Shown here: one piece after another, positions 56,033 through 64,000 of the stretch | How the letters are laid out: each line of letters starts with the position of its first letter | Numbering within the stretch: position 1 is the stretch's first letter | Assembly: GCF_014648515.1 (NCBI RefSeq) | Contig: NZ_BMRG01000020.1 | Coordinates: 1-64,000, forward strand | Source: Saccharothrix coeruleofusca | GTDB taxonomy: Bacteria > Actinomycetota > Actinomycetes > Mycobacteriales > Pseudonocardiaceae | Direction: 5' to 3' | DNA: 64,000 nucleotides | The notes under the pieces: generated by a model | What the model was told of the DNA's origin: nothing | Database searches by the model: none | Seen by the model: the letters and a program-made list of their open reading frames with translations, nothing else | Program-made: the position numbers and the translations under genes

Positions 56033-57586
56033 CTACTCGCGGGACAGCGCGGCCTCCTCCAGGTCCAGCTCGCGCAGCACGCGGACCAGCACCTCGTCGT
56101 CGATGCGGCCCTCGTCCCGAGCCTCGACGAACACCGCGCGCTCGGCTTCGAGCATGGTGCGCCGCAACCGCCGGTAGGCGGCGGCCGGGCTCTCCCGCTC
56201 CTGCCGCCCCAACCGCTCCCACGCCGCGTTGCCCCGGTGCTCGGCGATGATCCGCAGCCGCTCCACGATGTGCTCGGGAGTCCCGTCCCCCTCCTCGACC
56301 AGCGAGTCCAGCCGCTGCACGGCGGCCTGCGCGGCGGCGTGCTGCACCTGCGCCTCGGCCAGCGCGTCGGTGCGCTCCTCGTCGCCGCGGAAGCCCAGCT
56401 TGCGGATCACCCACGGCAGCGTCAGGCCTTGCAGCAGCAGCGTGCCGACGGTGACCACGAAGGCGCAGAACACGATCACGTCCCGGCCGGGCAGGTCCAG
56501 CGGCAGCGCGGAGGCCGCGGCCAGCGACACCACCCCGCGCATCCCGGCCCAGGAGATCACCGTGGTGGCGCGCCACCCCGGCGACGGCTCCCGCTCCCGG
56601 ATGCGCTTGAACAGCAGCCTGGGCAGGTAGGCCGCCGGGTACATCCACAGGAACCGCACCGCGATGGTCGCCGCGAGCACCGCCAGCGCCGCCCACACCA
56701 GCCCGGAGGTGATCTGCACGGCGTGCGCGGTGGTCTTGAGCTGCAAGCCGATCAGCGCGAACACGAACGACTCCAGCAGCACGTCCACCGCCCGCCACAC
56801 GGCGGTGTCCTGCAACCGCGTGTAGTACGAGGTGCGCGGCGAGTTGTGCCCGATGTAGAGGCCGGCGACCACCACGGCCAGCACGCCGGACGCGCCGAAC
56901 TCCTCGGCCAGCAGGTACGCGCCGAACGGCACCAGCAGGCCCAGCGCGCTCTCCAGCACGCCGTCGCCCAGCCGCAGCCGGATCGCCTGCACGGCCACGC
57001 CCACGACCAGCCCGACCAGCGCGCCGCCGCCCGCCGCCACCGCGAACGTCCAGGCGCTGCCGCCCCACGACGCGGTCGCGCCCAGCGTGGCGGCCACCGC
57101 GACCTTGTAGGCGGTCAGCGCGGTGGCGTCGTTGATCAGGCTCTCGCCGGTCAGCAGCGTCATGGTGCGGCGCGGCAGGTTCAGCCTGCGGCCGATGGCC
57201 ACCGCGGCCACCGCGTCCGGCGGCGCGACCACCGCGCCCAGCACCAGCGCGGCGGGCACCGACAGACCCGGCAGCACCGCGTGCGCGACCAGGCCGACGG
57301 CGACCGTGGTGGCCAGCACCAGCCCCACCGCGAGCAGCCCGATGGGCCGCAGGTTGGCCCTGAAGTTGTGGTAGGAGCTGTCCAGCGCGGCCGAGTACAG
57401 CAGCGGCGGCAGCACCAGGACCAGGATCAGCTCCGGTTCCAGGGCGAACTCGGGCAGGCCGGGCAGGAAGGAGACCGCCAGGCCCACGCCGACCAGCACC
57501 AGCGGGGCCGACCAGTTCACCCGCCGGGCCACGGCGGTGACCAGGAGGGCGCCGAGCAGCAACAGCAGCAGTTCCGGTCCGTGCAT
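56033..57586 (-). CDS. Na+/H+ antiporter (CPA1/NhaP family)
   Basis: The 517-aa membrane protein has about twelve helices and the CPA1 ion-binding motif in GAVVAPPDAVAAVAIGRRLNLPRRTMTLLTGESLINDATAL (ND pair). A cytoplasmic helical C-terminal tail of about 110 residues follows. It exchanges cations for protons and helps keep internal pH. ATG at 57586 lies only 28 nt from the divergent zinc-finger gene, so the two share a promoter region. Confidence 0.94.
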   Translation of the reverse strand: MHGPELLLLLLGALLVTAVARRVNWSAPLVLVGVGLAVSFLPGLPEFALEPELILVLVLPPLLYSAALDSSYHNFRANLRPIGLLAVGLVLATTVAVGLVAHAVLPGLSVPAALVLGAVVAPPDAVAAVAIGRRLNLPRRTMTLLTGESLINDATALTAYKVAVAATLGATASWGGSAWTFAVAAGGGALVGLVVGVAVQAIRLRLGDGVLESALGLLVPFGAYLLAEEFGASGVLAVVVAGLYIGHNSPRTSYYTRLQDTAVWRAVDVLLESFVFALIGLQLKTTAHAVQITSGLVWAALAVLAATIAVRFLWMYPAAYLPRLLFKRIREREPSPGWRATTVISWAGMRGVVSLAAASALPLDLPGRDVIVFCAFVVTVGTLLLQGLTLPWVIRKLGFRGDEERTDALAEAQVQHAAAQAAVQRLDSLVEEGDGTPEHIVERLRIIAEHRGNAAWERLGRQERESPAAAYRRLRRTMLEAERAVFVEARDEGRIDDEVLVRVLRELDLEEAALSRE

Positions 57587-57614
57587 GGGGCAATCTTGCG
57601 CCACGATGGTCGCC

Positions 57615-57878
57615 ATGACCTGCCCCCACACCGCCGACCTGCCCGCCACCGAGGTCGCCCCGGACAGCGCCGAGGGGTGCGCGGACTGCCTGGCGCTCGG
57701 CGAGCACAACTGGTCCCACCTGCGCAAGTGCCTGACCTGCGGGCACGTGGCCTGCTGCGACTCCAGCCCGCGCAGGCACGCCACCGCGCACTTCCAGGCC
57801 ACCGAGCACCCGGTGATGCGCTCGGTGGAGCCGGGCGAGCAGTGGCGCTGGTGCTACCTGGACGACCGCATCGTGTGA
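57615..57878 (+). CDS. UBP-type zinc finger protein
   Basis: The 87-aa protein is one ZnF-UBP domain: GCADCLALGEHNWSHLRKCLTCGHVACCDSSPRRHATAHFQATEHPVMRSV, with the Cys/His ligands complete, then a WCYLDD end. In bacteria such stand-alone domains often lie next to cation antiporters, as here; a role in regulating the antiporter is a guess. Confidence 0.9.
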   Translation: MTCPHTADLPATEVAPDSAEGCADCLALGEHNWSHLRKCLTCGHVACCDSSPRRHATAHFQATEHPVMRSVEPGEQWRWCYLDDRIV

Positions 57879-57977
57879 GGTCTTTACAGTCCCTTTAGAA
57901 AATCGGGCTACCCCTGTGACCGGCGGCACAACTAGCGTCCTGCTCACCTGATCAACGCCGCACGAGGAGGTGCGCGG

Positions 57978-59969
57978 GTGAGCAGTCCCACCAGACCACC
58001 GGAGCCGGTCCTGGGCCGTGAGGCCGACGTCGCCGAGCTGATCGCCGAGTACGACGAGGAACGCCCGTCGCGGCGGCTGTCGCGCCGCTGGGAGCTGGGC
58101 GTGTGGGCGGCCTGCCTGGCGGTCGCCGCCCTCGTGCTCAAGCAGGTGTTCTTCCCGTTCGCCCAGGGCAACCAGTTCTACCTGGTGGTCTTCCTCGCCA
58201 CGACGCTGCCGCTGGTGTTCCTGTGCTACCGGCCGCGCCGCGGCGCCGCCGACGACCCCGGCCCGCTGGACTGGGCGCTGGCCGCGCTGGCCCTGGCGGT
58301 CGCCTGCTACCCGCTGCTCGGCGGCTTCGACGCCTTCCTCGACCGGCAGGGCCAGCTCACCCCGCTCGACGTGACCGCCGGGGCGGTGCTGCTGGTCCTG
58401 GTGCTGGAAGCGGCCCGGCGCACCACCGGCCTGGTGCTGCCCGTCGTGTGCCTGGCGTTCGTGGCGTTCGCCTACTACGGCGGCTACCTGCCGCCGAGCT
58501 GGGCCATCGCGCACGCGGGGGTGGACTTCAGCCAGATCATCAACGGCTTCTTCAACGACGCCACCGGCTTCTACGGCACCCCGCTGGACGTCGCCGCCAC
58601 CTACATCGTGCTGTTCACCATCTACGGCGCGGTGCTCAACGCCTCCGGCGCGGGCGCGTTCTTCGTGGACTTCAGCTTCGCCGCGTTCCGCCGCTCACGC
58701 ACCGCGCCCGGCCGCACCGCCGCCACCGCCGGGTTCCTGCTCGGCACGGTCTCCGGCTCCGGCACCGCCACTGCGGTCAGCCTCGGCGCGGTGGCCTGGC
58801 CGGTGCTGCGCAAGGCGGGCTACCCCAGGGAGAGCGCGGGCGGCCTGCTCGCCGCGTCCGGCATCGGCGCCATCCTGTCCCCGCCCACGCTGGGCGCGGC
58901 GGCGTTCATCATCGCCGAGTACCTGGAGACCTCCTACTTCCAGGTGCTGCTGTGGGCGCTGCTGCCGACCCTGCTCTACTACCTGGGCATCGCGCTGGCC
59001 GTGGAGGTCGACGCGCGCAAGTTCGGCGCCAAGCCGGTGGAGGTCGACGCGCCCGGCGCGTGGACCGTGCTCAAGCGCGGCGGCTACCACTTCCTGTCCC
59101 TGGCGGTGATCGTCGCCTTCCTGGCGATGGACATCCCGGTGCAGTCCGCCGTCGTCTACGCCACCGGCATCGCCGCCCTGTTCGCCCTGCTCGCCCACCG
59201 CGACGACCCGCGCGGCTGGCTCAAGCTGGTCGCCGACTCGCTGTCCTCGGGCGTGCGCGGGGCGCTGCCGGTGATCGCGGTGTGCGCGGCGGCGGGCGTG
59301 ATCACCTCCACCATCACCAAGACCGGGCTGGGGCAGGAACTGGCCTCGGCGCTGGTCGACCTGGCCTCGGCGGTGTCGTCCAACCCCGTGGTGGTGCTGG
59401 GCGTGACCGCCGTGCTGGCCGCGCTCGCGGTGAGCGTCCTGGGCCTGGCCGTGCCGGTCACCGCGTCGTTCATCATCTCGTGGGTCGTGATCGGACCCGC
59501 GCTGGTCGAGCTGGGCGTGGCCCCCGCCGAAGCGGCCATGTTCATCTTCTACTACGCGGTGCTGTCCGAGGTGACCCCGCCGACCGCGCTGGCCGCCGTC
59601 GCCGCGGCGGCCATCACCGGCGGCGACGTGGTCAAGACGATGTGGCGCACGTGGAAGTACACGCTGCCCGCGTTCCTCGTGCCGCTGGCGTTCGTGCTCA
59701 CCGACAACGGCGCGGCACTGCTGCTGCGGGCACCCCTGACGGACGTGCTGTGGGTGTTCGCCGCCTCCGCGCTGGGCGTGGCCGCGCTGGCCGTGGTCAC
59801 CGGCGGCTGGATCGTCCGCCGCGCGGGCTGGGTGGAGCGCGCCCTGTGCGTGCCCGCCGCGCTCGCGCTGCTCTACCTGCAACCGGTCGCCGTGGCCGTG
59901 GGAGCGGGCTTCCTGCTCCTCGCGGTGGCCGCGCACCTGGTCTTGAGGAGGAGGGATCACCATGCGTAA
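57978..59969 (+). CDS. TRAP transporter fused permease (TAXI type)
   Basis: The 663-aa protein combines the small (DctQ-like) and large (DctM-like) TRAP permease subunits, with about 16-18 helices. It has LSGSGTATAVSLG-type GTVSGSGTATAVSLGAVAWPVLRKAGYPRESAGGLLAASGIGAILSPPTLGAAAF and EVTPPTALAAVAAAAITGG. TRAP transporters use ion gradients and a binding protein to import organic acids such as glutamate. GAGGAGG precedes the GTG. It overlaps the binding-protein gene by 8 bp. Confidence 0.95.
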   Translation: MSSPTRPPEPVLGREADVAELIAEYDEERPSRRLSRRWELGVWAACLAVAALVLKQVFFPFAQGNQFYLVVFLATTLPLVFLCYRPRRGAADDPGPLDWALAALALAVACYPLLGGFDAFLDRQGQLTPLDVTAGAVLLVLVLEAARRTTGLVLPVVCLAFVAFAYYGGYLPPSWAIAHAGVDFSQIINGFFNDATGFYGTPLDVAATYIVLFTIYGAVLNASGAGAFFVDFSFAAFRRSRTAPGRTAATAGFLLGTVSGSGTATAVSLGAVAWPVLRKAGYPRESAGGLLAASGIGAILSPPTLGAAAFIIAEYLETSYFQVLLWALLPTLLYYLGIALAVEVDARKFGAKPVEVDAPGAWTVLKRGGYHFLSLAVIVAFLAMDIPVQSAVVYATGIAALFALLAHRDDPRGWLKLVADSLSSGVRGALPVIAVCAAAGVITSTITKTGLGQELASALVDLASAVSSNPVVVLGVTAVLAALAVSVLGLAVPVTASFIISWVVIGPALVELGVAPAEAAMFIFYYAVLSEVTPPTALAAVAAAAITGGDVVKTMWRTWKYTLPAFLVPLAFVLTDNGAALLLRAPLTDVLWVFAASALGVAALAVVTGGWIVRRAGWVERALCVPAALALLYLQPVAVAVGAGFLLLAVAAHLVLRRRDHHA

Positions 59970-60948
59970 CTGGCAGAAGGTCGCCGCGGCGGCGCTCGCG
60001 GTCGGACTGGTCGCCACCGGGTGCGGCGGCAAGCGCACCACGTCCGAAGCGGGCGGGGGCGGCAGCGCGGCGTGCGAGGCGAGCGACGGGCGGATCACCA
60101 TAGCCACCGGCAACTCCGGCGGCGTCTACTACGTCATGGGCGGCGGCCTGGCCAAGCTGATCAGCGACAACACCAAGCTCAAGGCCACCGCGGCGGAGAC
60201 CGGCGCGTCGGTGCAGAACATCCAGCAGCTCGTCGCGGGCGACTACGACATGGCGTTCTCGCTGGCCGACACCGCCGCCGACGCCGTCGCGGGCAAGGGC
60301 GCCTTCGACGGCAAGCCGCAGAAGGTCAAGGCGCTGACCCGGCTCTACCCCAACTACACGCAGGTGCTGGTGCGGACGGGCAGCGGCATCGAGTCCATCC
60401 GGGACATGAAGGGCAAGCGGATCTCCACCGGCTCCCCCAAGTCCGGCACCGAGGTCATCGCCCACCGGCTGCTCCAAGCGGCCGGCCTCGACCCGGAGAA
60501 GGACGTGCAGGCGCAGCGGCTCGACCTGGCCAAGACCGCCGACGGCATGAAGGACGGCAGCCTCGACGGCCTGGTCTGGTCCGGCGGCCTGCCCACCGCG
60601 CAGATCACCGACATCACCACCTCGCTCAAGGGCGAGGTGAAGTTCATCGACATCACCCCGCAGCTCGGCGCGCTGAAGGAGGTCAACCCCGTCTACGACC
60701 AGGGCACCATCCTCGCCGCCACCTACGGCCAGCCCGCCGACACCCCCACCGTCGTGGTGCCCAACGTGCTGCTGGTGCGCGACGACTTCCCCGAAGGCGA
60801 CGCCTGCGCGGTGACCAAGCTGATCCACGACAAGAAGGCCGACCTGGAGCGCGTGCACCCGGCCGCCCGCGACATCCTGCGCGAGCAGGCCGACAGGACC
60901 GATCCGGTGCCCGTGCACCCCGGATCGGAGGACGCCCTGGGCGGATGA
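59962..60948 (+). CDS. TAXI-family TRAP solute-binding lipoprotein
   Basis: The 328-aa protein has a lipoprotein signal with ATGC (Cys21). The TAXI domain follows: [55 protein letters not shown] and [18 protein letters not shown]. It presents substrate (glutamate or another organic acid) to the fused permease. AGGAGGAGGGA lies before the ATG. TAGGCT for the next gene lies 14 nt after its stop. Confidence 0.95.
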   Translation: MRNWQKVAAAALAVGLVATGCGGKRTTSEAGGGGSAACEASDGRITIATGNSGGVYYVMGGGLAKLISDNTKLKATAAETGASVQNIQQLVAGDYDMAFSLADTAADAVAGKGAFDGKPQKVKALTRLYPNYTQVLVRTGSGIESIRDMKGKRISTGSPKSGTEVIAHRLLQAAGLDPEKDVQAQRLDLAKTADGMKDGSLDGLVWSGGLPTAQITDITTSLKGEVKFIDITPQLGALKEVNPVYDQGTILAATYGQPADTPTVVVPNVLLVRDDFPEGDACAVTKLIHDKKADLERVHPAARDILREQADRTDPVPVHPGSEDALGG

Positions 60949-60976
60949 GCGCCCCGGTCATCTAGGCTGGCCCACC

Positions 60977-62233
60977 GTGCGCGTCCTGGTCATCGGGTCC
61001 GGAGCCCGTGAACATGCCCTCGTCCTCGCGTTGTCCCGCGACCCCTCCGTGGTCGCGCTGGCGTGCGCCCCCGGCAACGCGGGCATCGCCGGCGTCGCGG
61101 AGACCTACGGTGTCAACGTCGACGACGCGGGCGCCGTCGCCGCGCTGGCCAAGGAGTGGAACGCCGACCTGGTCGTGATCGGGCCGGAGCAGCCGCTGGT
61201 GGTGGGCGCGGCGGACGCCGTCCGCGCCCTCGGCATCCCCTGCTTCGGCCCCTCGGCGGCGGCCGCCCGCATCGAGGGCTCCAAGGCGTTCGCCAAGGAC
61301 GTCATGGCCGCCGCGCAGGTGCCCACCGCCACCTCCGAGGTCGTGGACAACCCGGCCCGCCTGGACTCGGCGCTGGGCCGCTTCGGCCCCACCTGGGTGG
61401 TCAAGGACGACGGCCTCGCCGCGGGCAAGGGCGTCGTGGTCACCGCCGACCGCGCGGTGGCCCGCGCCCACGCCATGACCCTGCTCGACGGCGGCCACCC
61501 GGTGCTGCTGGAGAGCTTCCTCGACGGCCCCGAGGTGTCCCTGTTCTGCCTGGTCGACGGGGCGACCGTGGTGCCGCTGCTGCCCGCCCAGGACTTCAAG
61601 CGCGTCGGCGACGGCGACGCGGGCCCCAACACCGGCGGCATGGGCGCCTACTCCCCGCTGCCCTGGGCCCCCGAGGGGCTCGTGGACGACATCGTCACCC
61701 GCTGCGTGCAGCCCGTGGTCGACGAGCTGGCGCGCCGCGGCACCCCGTTCACCGGCCTGCTCTACGCGGGACTCGCGCTGACCTCGTCCGGCCCGCAGGT
61801 GATCGAGTTCAACTGCCGGTTCGGCGACCCGGAGACCCAGGCCGTGCTGGCGCTGCTGCGCAGCCCGCTGGGCAAGCTGTTCCACGCCGCCGCCACCGGC
61901 TCCCTGGCCTCGTTCGGGCCGCTGGAGTGGGCCGACGGCTACGCGGTGACCGTGGTCGTCGCCGCCGAGGGCTACCCCGGCCGCCCCCGCACCGGCGACG
62001 TCGTGGCGGGCTCCGAGGCGGAGGGCGTGCTGCACGCGGGCACCCGGCGGCGCGAGGACGGCGCGGTGGTCTCCACCGGCGGGCGCGTCCTGTCCGTGGT
62101 CGGCACCGGGGAAACCCTGGCCGCCGCGCGCGACGACGCCTACGAGCGGGTGGCGCGGGTCCACCTGACCGGCTCCCACCACCGCACCGACATCGCCCTC
62201 CGCGCCGTCAACCACGGCATCCTCCTCCCCTGA
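60977..62233 (+). CDS. purD: Phosphoribosylamine-glycine ligase
   Basis: The 418-aa ATP-grasp enzyme makes GAR in purine synthesis. It has [35 protein letters not shown], the ATP-grasp [15 protein letters not shown] and [12 protein letters not shown], and [20 protein letters not shown] lies 8 nt before the GTG (leaderless pattern). The region after its stop is full of repeats and has no gene for 456 bp. Confidence 0.98.
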   Translation: MRVLVIGSGAREHALVLALSRDPSVVALACAPGNAGIAGVAETYGVNVDDAGAVAALAKEWNADLVVIGPEQPLVVGAADAVRALGIPCFGPSAAAARIEGSKAFAKDVMAAAQVPTATSEVVDNPARLDSALGRFGPTWVVKDDGLAAGKGVVVTADRAVARAHAMTLLDGGHPVLLESFLDGPEVSLFCLVDGATVVPLLPAQDFKRVGDGDAGPNTGGMGAYSPLPWAPEGLVDDIVTRCVQPVVDELARRGTPFTGLLYAGLALTSSGPQVIEFNCRFGDPETQAVLALLRSPLGKLFHAAATGSLASFGPLEWADGYAVTVVVAAEGYPGRPRTGDVVAGSEAEGVLHAGTRRREDGAVVSTGGRVLSVVGTGETLAAARDDAYERVARVHLTGSHHRTDIALRAVNHGILLP

Positions 62234-62244
62234 CCCCGCGAGTC

Positions 62245-62332
62245 GAACGCTCAGGTACCGCGAGTCGAACGCTCAGGACCCCTGAGTTCGTCACTCAGGA
62301 CCTCTGCGCCCGTCGTTGAGGGTGGGTCAAGG
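62245..62332 (+). repeat. 22-bp tandem repeats after purD, 4 units
   Basis: Units start at 62245, 62267, 62289 and 62311. The first two share GAACGCTCAGG; the third and fourth are diverged (CGTCACTCAGG, CGTCGTTGAGG) but keep exact 22-bp spacing. Confidence 0.85.
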
Positions 62333-62419
62333 GCGTGCGCTCGCCGCGCGGCAGGTCGCCAAGGACGGCGCTCGCGGGCACCCCGCTGCGCGCGCTCCGC
62401 GCGCCCCCCTGGTGCGTCG

Positions 62420-62467
62420 GCAAGTACTACCGGACGGGTGTGTGGGGGCCGGTAACTACTACCCGGC
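62420..62467 (+). repeat. 48-bp interspersed element, copy 3
   Basis: Begins GCAAGTACTACC and ends GTAACTACTACCCGGC. It is flanked on the left by GTGCGTCG, similar to the GGGCGTCG flank of copy 5. It lies between convergent genes but does not contain a stop codon in use. Confidence 0.9.
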
Positions 62468-62513
62468 GCGTGGGAAGCGCGGTCCGGAGCGCAAAAGGGC
62501 GGGTGGGGTGTCC

Positions 62514-62557
62514 GAACGTTCGGTTCGTGGTGTCCGGGCGCGCGACTCGCGGGGCGA
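62514..62557 (+). repeat. 22-bp repeats, 2 units, close match to the GlxA-gene copy
   Basis: GAACGTTCGGTTCGTGGTGT is the start of the first unit and GGGCGCGCGACTCG of the second. On the minus strand 30038-30081 carries almost the same 30 bases with two or three changes. Confidence 0.85.
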
Positions 62558-62560
62558 CAG

Positions 62561-62627
62561 GCCCACAGGTGGGTGATGCCGGGGGCGACATGCCCGACAC
62601 GCCCATAGGTGGGTGACGCCGGGGGCG
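62561..62627 (+). repeat. 27-nt direct repeat at 40-bp distance
   Basis: The sequence GCCCAYAGGTGGGTGAYGCC plus GGGGGCG occurs at 62561-62587 and 62601-62627 with two differences, separated by 13 nt. Confidence 0.85.
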
Positions 62628-62671
62628 GGCGTGGTGGTTCTGAGCGTTGAATTCGGGGGTCCTGAGCGTTC
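62628..62671 (-). repeat. 22-bp repeats, 2 inverted units
   Basis: On the minus strand units begin GAACGCTCAGGACCCC (from 62671) and CAACGCTCAGAACC (from 62649), 22 bp apart. They oppose the 62245 array across the island. Confidence 0.85.
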
Positions 62672-62689
62672 GACTCGCGCGGGTGGGGG

Positions 62690-63931
62690 TTAGAAGGCGC
62701 GGCGGACGTGGTCGGCGAGGGTTGTGGCGGTGGGGGCGAACTCGCGGGCGAAGCTGTCCGGGTCCGCGCCCGCCCAAGCCTCGTTGGGCATCATGCTGAC
62801 CTCAGTGCGGCCCACCAGGAACACGTAGTTGAGGTAGCCGACCGGCCGCACGCACGGCTTGCCGTCGCCGATCGGCTTGTCGACCGGAACCGGCTCCCCG
62901 AGGATCGCGCCCGCCGGGTTCTGCGGATCGCAGCCCCAGGCGTGGGCGTCGCGGGCCTGCTGTTCGGTGCGGAAGGTCTCGAACTTCACCCGCAGGGTCC
63001 GTGACTGGTCGCTGTTCCCGTACCGGTCGGTGGAACCGCGACCGCACTCCTGCTCCACGGCCTGGAGCGTGCCCAGGCCGGGGTAGTCCCGGCTGGCCTC
63101 GTGCGCCCGCGTCTCAGTGGTCACGACCAATCCCGAGTCCTGCTTGCCGGTCAGCTCGGTGAACAACTCCGCGGTGAGCACGTCGCAGGCGAACGGGATG
63201 CCCTCGTAGCGGCCGGTGAACGCGTAGGAGCTGTGGGAGTCCGGCCCCTTGGCCAGCTTCGCGGCGGCCAGGTCGACCAGGTTGGCGAACACCTGGTGCG
63301 CGGGCACGCCGTTGACGTCGCTGGTGATCCGGCCCATGTCCAGCCTGGCGAAGAAGGTCGAGTCCTCGTTGCCGATCTCGGAGAAGAACTGGTCCCCCTC
63401 TCTCCGAGTCGACACCTTCAGACCGGAACTCACCCGCTCCTCGTCACCCCGGTGACGAACGCGCAGCTCGTTGAACGGCCGCTGCGCGATGTCGAGCACC
63501 ACGTAGGCGTCGTCCGCGTCTTTGGCGTTGATCCAATAACCGCAGGTGGTCATCGGGTTGAGCTCGCTGACCTTGCTGACGGTGGCGGGAACGGTCGTCG
63601 GCAGGTAGGTCAGCTCGCGGTAGTTGATGGTGTCCTCCGGGAACCCCACCCGGGCGAGGCCGGTGCGGGGGAGCACCGCGCAGGCGTCGAAGGCCGGTGT
63701 CGACCCGTAGTTGAGCGGTCCGCTCTCGATCTTCTGGACCAGCACGTTCTTCGCAGGGGGAGCGGTGTCCTCCGGCGTCGTGGCCTTCACGGCCCGACCG
63801 CTGATGTCGGACCGGGTGAGCGCGGCAGCGGTGACCGCGACTGCCGCGACCAGCACGGTCGCCAGGACGATGACGACCTTCCCCGTCTTCTTCCTGCCGG
63901 ACGGGCGTGGCTGCTGGTACTGCGTGTTCAT
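62690..63931 (-). CDS. Membrane-anchored extracytoplasmic protein of unknown function
   Basis: The 413-aa protein has a short basic N-terminus (RPSGRKKTGK), one transmembrane helix (VVIVLATVLVAAVAVTAAAL) and a long extracellular part with at least five Cys residues (FDACAVLP, MTTCGYW, PFACDVL, EQECGRG, AWGCDP, GKPCVRP) likely forming disulfides. No family is recognised; the pattern of paired CxxL domains resembles DUF3558-like lipoproteins. ATG 63931 has AGGGA upstream. Confidence 0.8.
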   Translation of the reverse strand: MNTQYQQPRPSGRKKTGKVVIVLATVLVAAVAVTAAALTRSDISGRAVKATTPEDTAPPAKNVLVQKIESGPLNYGSTPAFDACAVLPRTGLARVGFPEDTINYRELTYLPTTVPATVSKVSELNPMTTCGYWINAKDADDAYVVLDIAQRPFNELRVRHRGDEERVSSGLKVSTRREGDQFFSEIGNEDSTFFARLDMGRITSDVNGVPAHQVFANLVDLAAAKLAKGPDSHSSYAFTGRYEGIPFACDVLTAELFTELTGKQDSGLVVTTETRAHEASRDYPGLGTLQAVEQECGRGSTDRYGNSDQSRTLRVKFETFRTEQQARDAHAWGCDPQNPAGAILGEPVPVDKPIGDGKPCVRPVGYLNYVFLVGRTEVSMMPNEAWAGADPDSFAREFAPTATTLADHVRRAF

Positions 63932-63947
63932 CGAATCCCTACTGCGG

Positions 63948-64000
63948 TCAGGCGCTCGGTGCCGCCGGGTGCGTCCACGACGGCTCCGCATCCTCTTCGA
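63948..64000 (-). CDS. 3' end of an upstream gene (tentative)
   Basis: In one minus-strand frame the last 53 bases read EEDAEPSWTHPAAPSA and then TGA, with mostly G/C third positions. If real, this gene ends 16 nt before the 413-aa gene and belongs to the same operon. The fragment is too short to be certain. Confidence 0.35.
   Translation of the reverse strand, partial: EEDAEPSWTHPAAPSA

Larger units (their letters stand above)
62234..62689. other. Gene-free repeat island after purD
   Basis: The convergent gap between purD and the next gene is filled by short repeats: four 22-bp units (62245-62332), a 48-bp element (62420-62467), two more 22-bp units (62514-62557), a 27-nt sequence repeated at 40-bp distance (62561-62627), and two inverted 22-bp units (62628-62671). 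No open frame with codon bias is visible. Confidence 0.85.

Noticed and set aside
62245-62332. CRISPR array
   Set aside because: The 22-bp units are directly adjacent with no spacers, and no cas genes are present.

Overview
This is about 64 kb of very GC-rich chromosomal DNA from an actinobacterium, most probably a member of the Pseudonocardiales (Actinosynnema, Saccharothrix or Lentzea type). The genus is an inference from codon use and gene style; no rRNA gene is present. The actinobacterial assignment rests on strong GC3 bias, GTG starts, many leaderless starts (TANNNT 5-8 nt before the start codon), HspR/HAIR heat-shock control, an F420-type oxidoreductase, a LAxTG sortase signal, a DasR-like operator and a cysteine-type leader peptide. 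From memory of the Mycobacterium tuberculosis map, many genes match its Rv0321-Rv0385 segment: dcd, the Fe-S reductase Rv0338c, dnaK-grpE-dnaJ-hspR, purA, a DUF3151 gene, fba, dedA, a GH76 gene, a SpoU methyltransferase, pyrE, an Rv0383c-like gene, clpB and a flavohaemoprotein. This looks like a rearranged core region with accessory genes inserted.

Layout. 1-3.7 kb: the 3' end of a TPR protein, a HAD hydrolase, a convergent XRE/TPR regulator and two small unknown genes. 3.8-12 kb: tRNA-Gly(CCC), dcd, a CDF transporter, two SdrD-B-type surface proteins (one sortase-anchored), a holin-like membrane protein, a 754-aa membrane Fe-S oxidoreductase, and an SMR exporter coupled to a TetR regulator. 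12-22 kb: a repeat-fold lipoprotein, the dnaK-grpE-dnaJ-hspR operon behind two HAIR operators, a flavohaemoglobin, a DnaA-box array, and clpB behind a third HAIR. 22-29 kb: pyrE between two related membrane-anchored proteins, an SDR, a SpoU methylase, a GH76 enzyme, and a RidA/GlxA divergent pair. 30-43 kb: a LacI regulator divergent from two sugar/nucleoside kinases, two DedA proteins, a glycolate/lactate-type FAD oxidase, a two-component system, a ROK kinase-nagA amino-sugar operon with a DasR-like site, a SigE-type sigma factor, and oxidoreductases. 43-51 kb: fba, a DUF3151 gene, a FUSC-type exporter and purA. 51-55 kb: a cysteine-type leader peptide followed by ssuCBAD. 55-64 kb: a secreted GDPD, a Na+/H+ antiporter, a TAXI-TRAP transporter, purD, a repeat-filled intergenic island, and a membrane-anchored unknown protein.

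The most unusual finding is a pair of short interspersed repeat families. One is a strictly 48-bp element (five copies at four loci) with conserved ends and a mostly variable interior. All four loci lie between convergent genes, and at three of them the element supplies in-frame stop codons. The other is a family with a fixed 22-bp period, found beside the 48-bp element at two of these loci. Other notable signals are three perfect DnaA boxes plus one degenerate box at exact 21-bp spacing upstream of clpB, a hairpin that buries the ribosome-binding site of an SDR gene, a canonical hairpin plus T-run only 13 nt before a surface-protein start codon, and 12-bp in-frame minisatellites in a tetR gene and in grpE.
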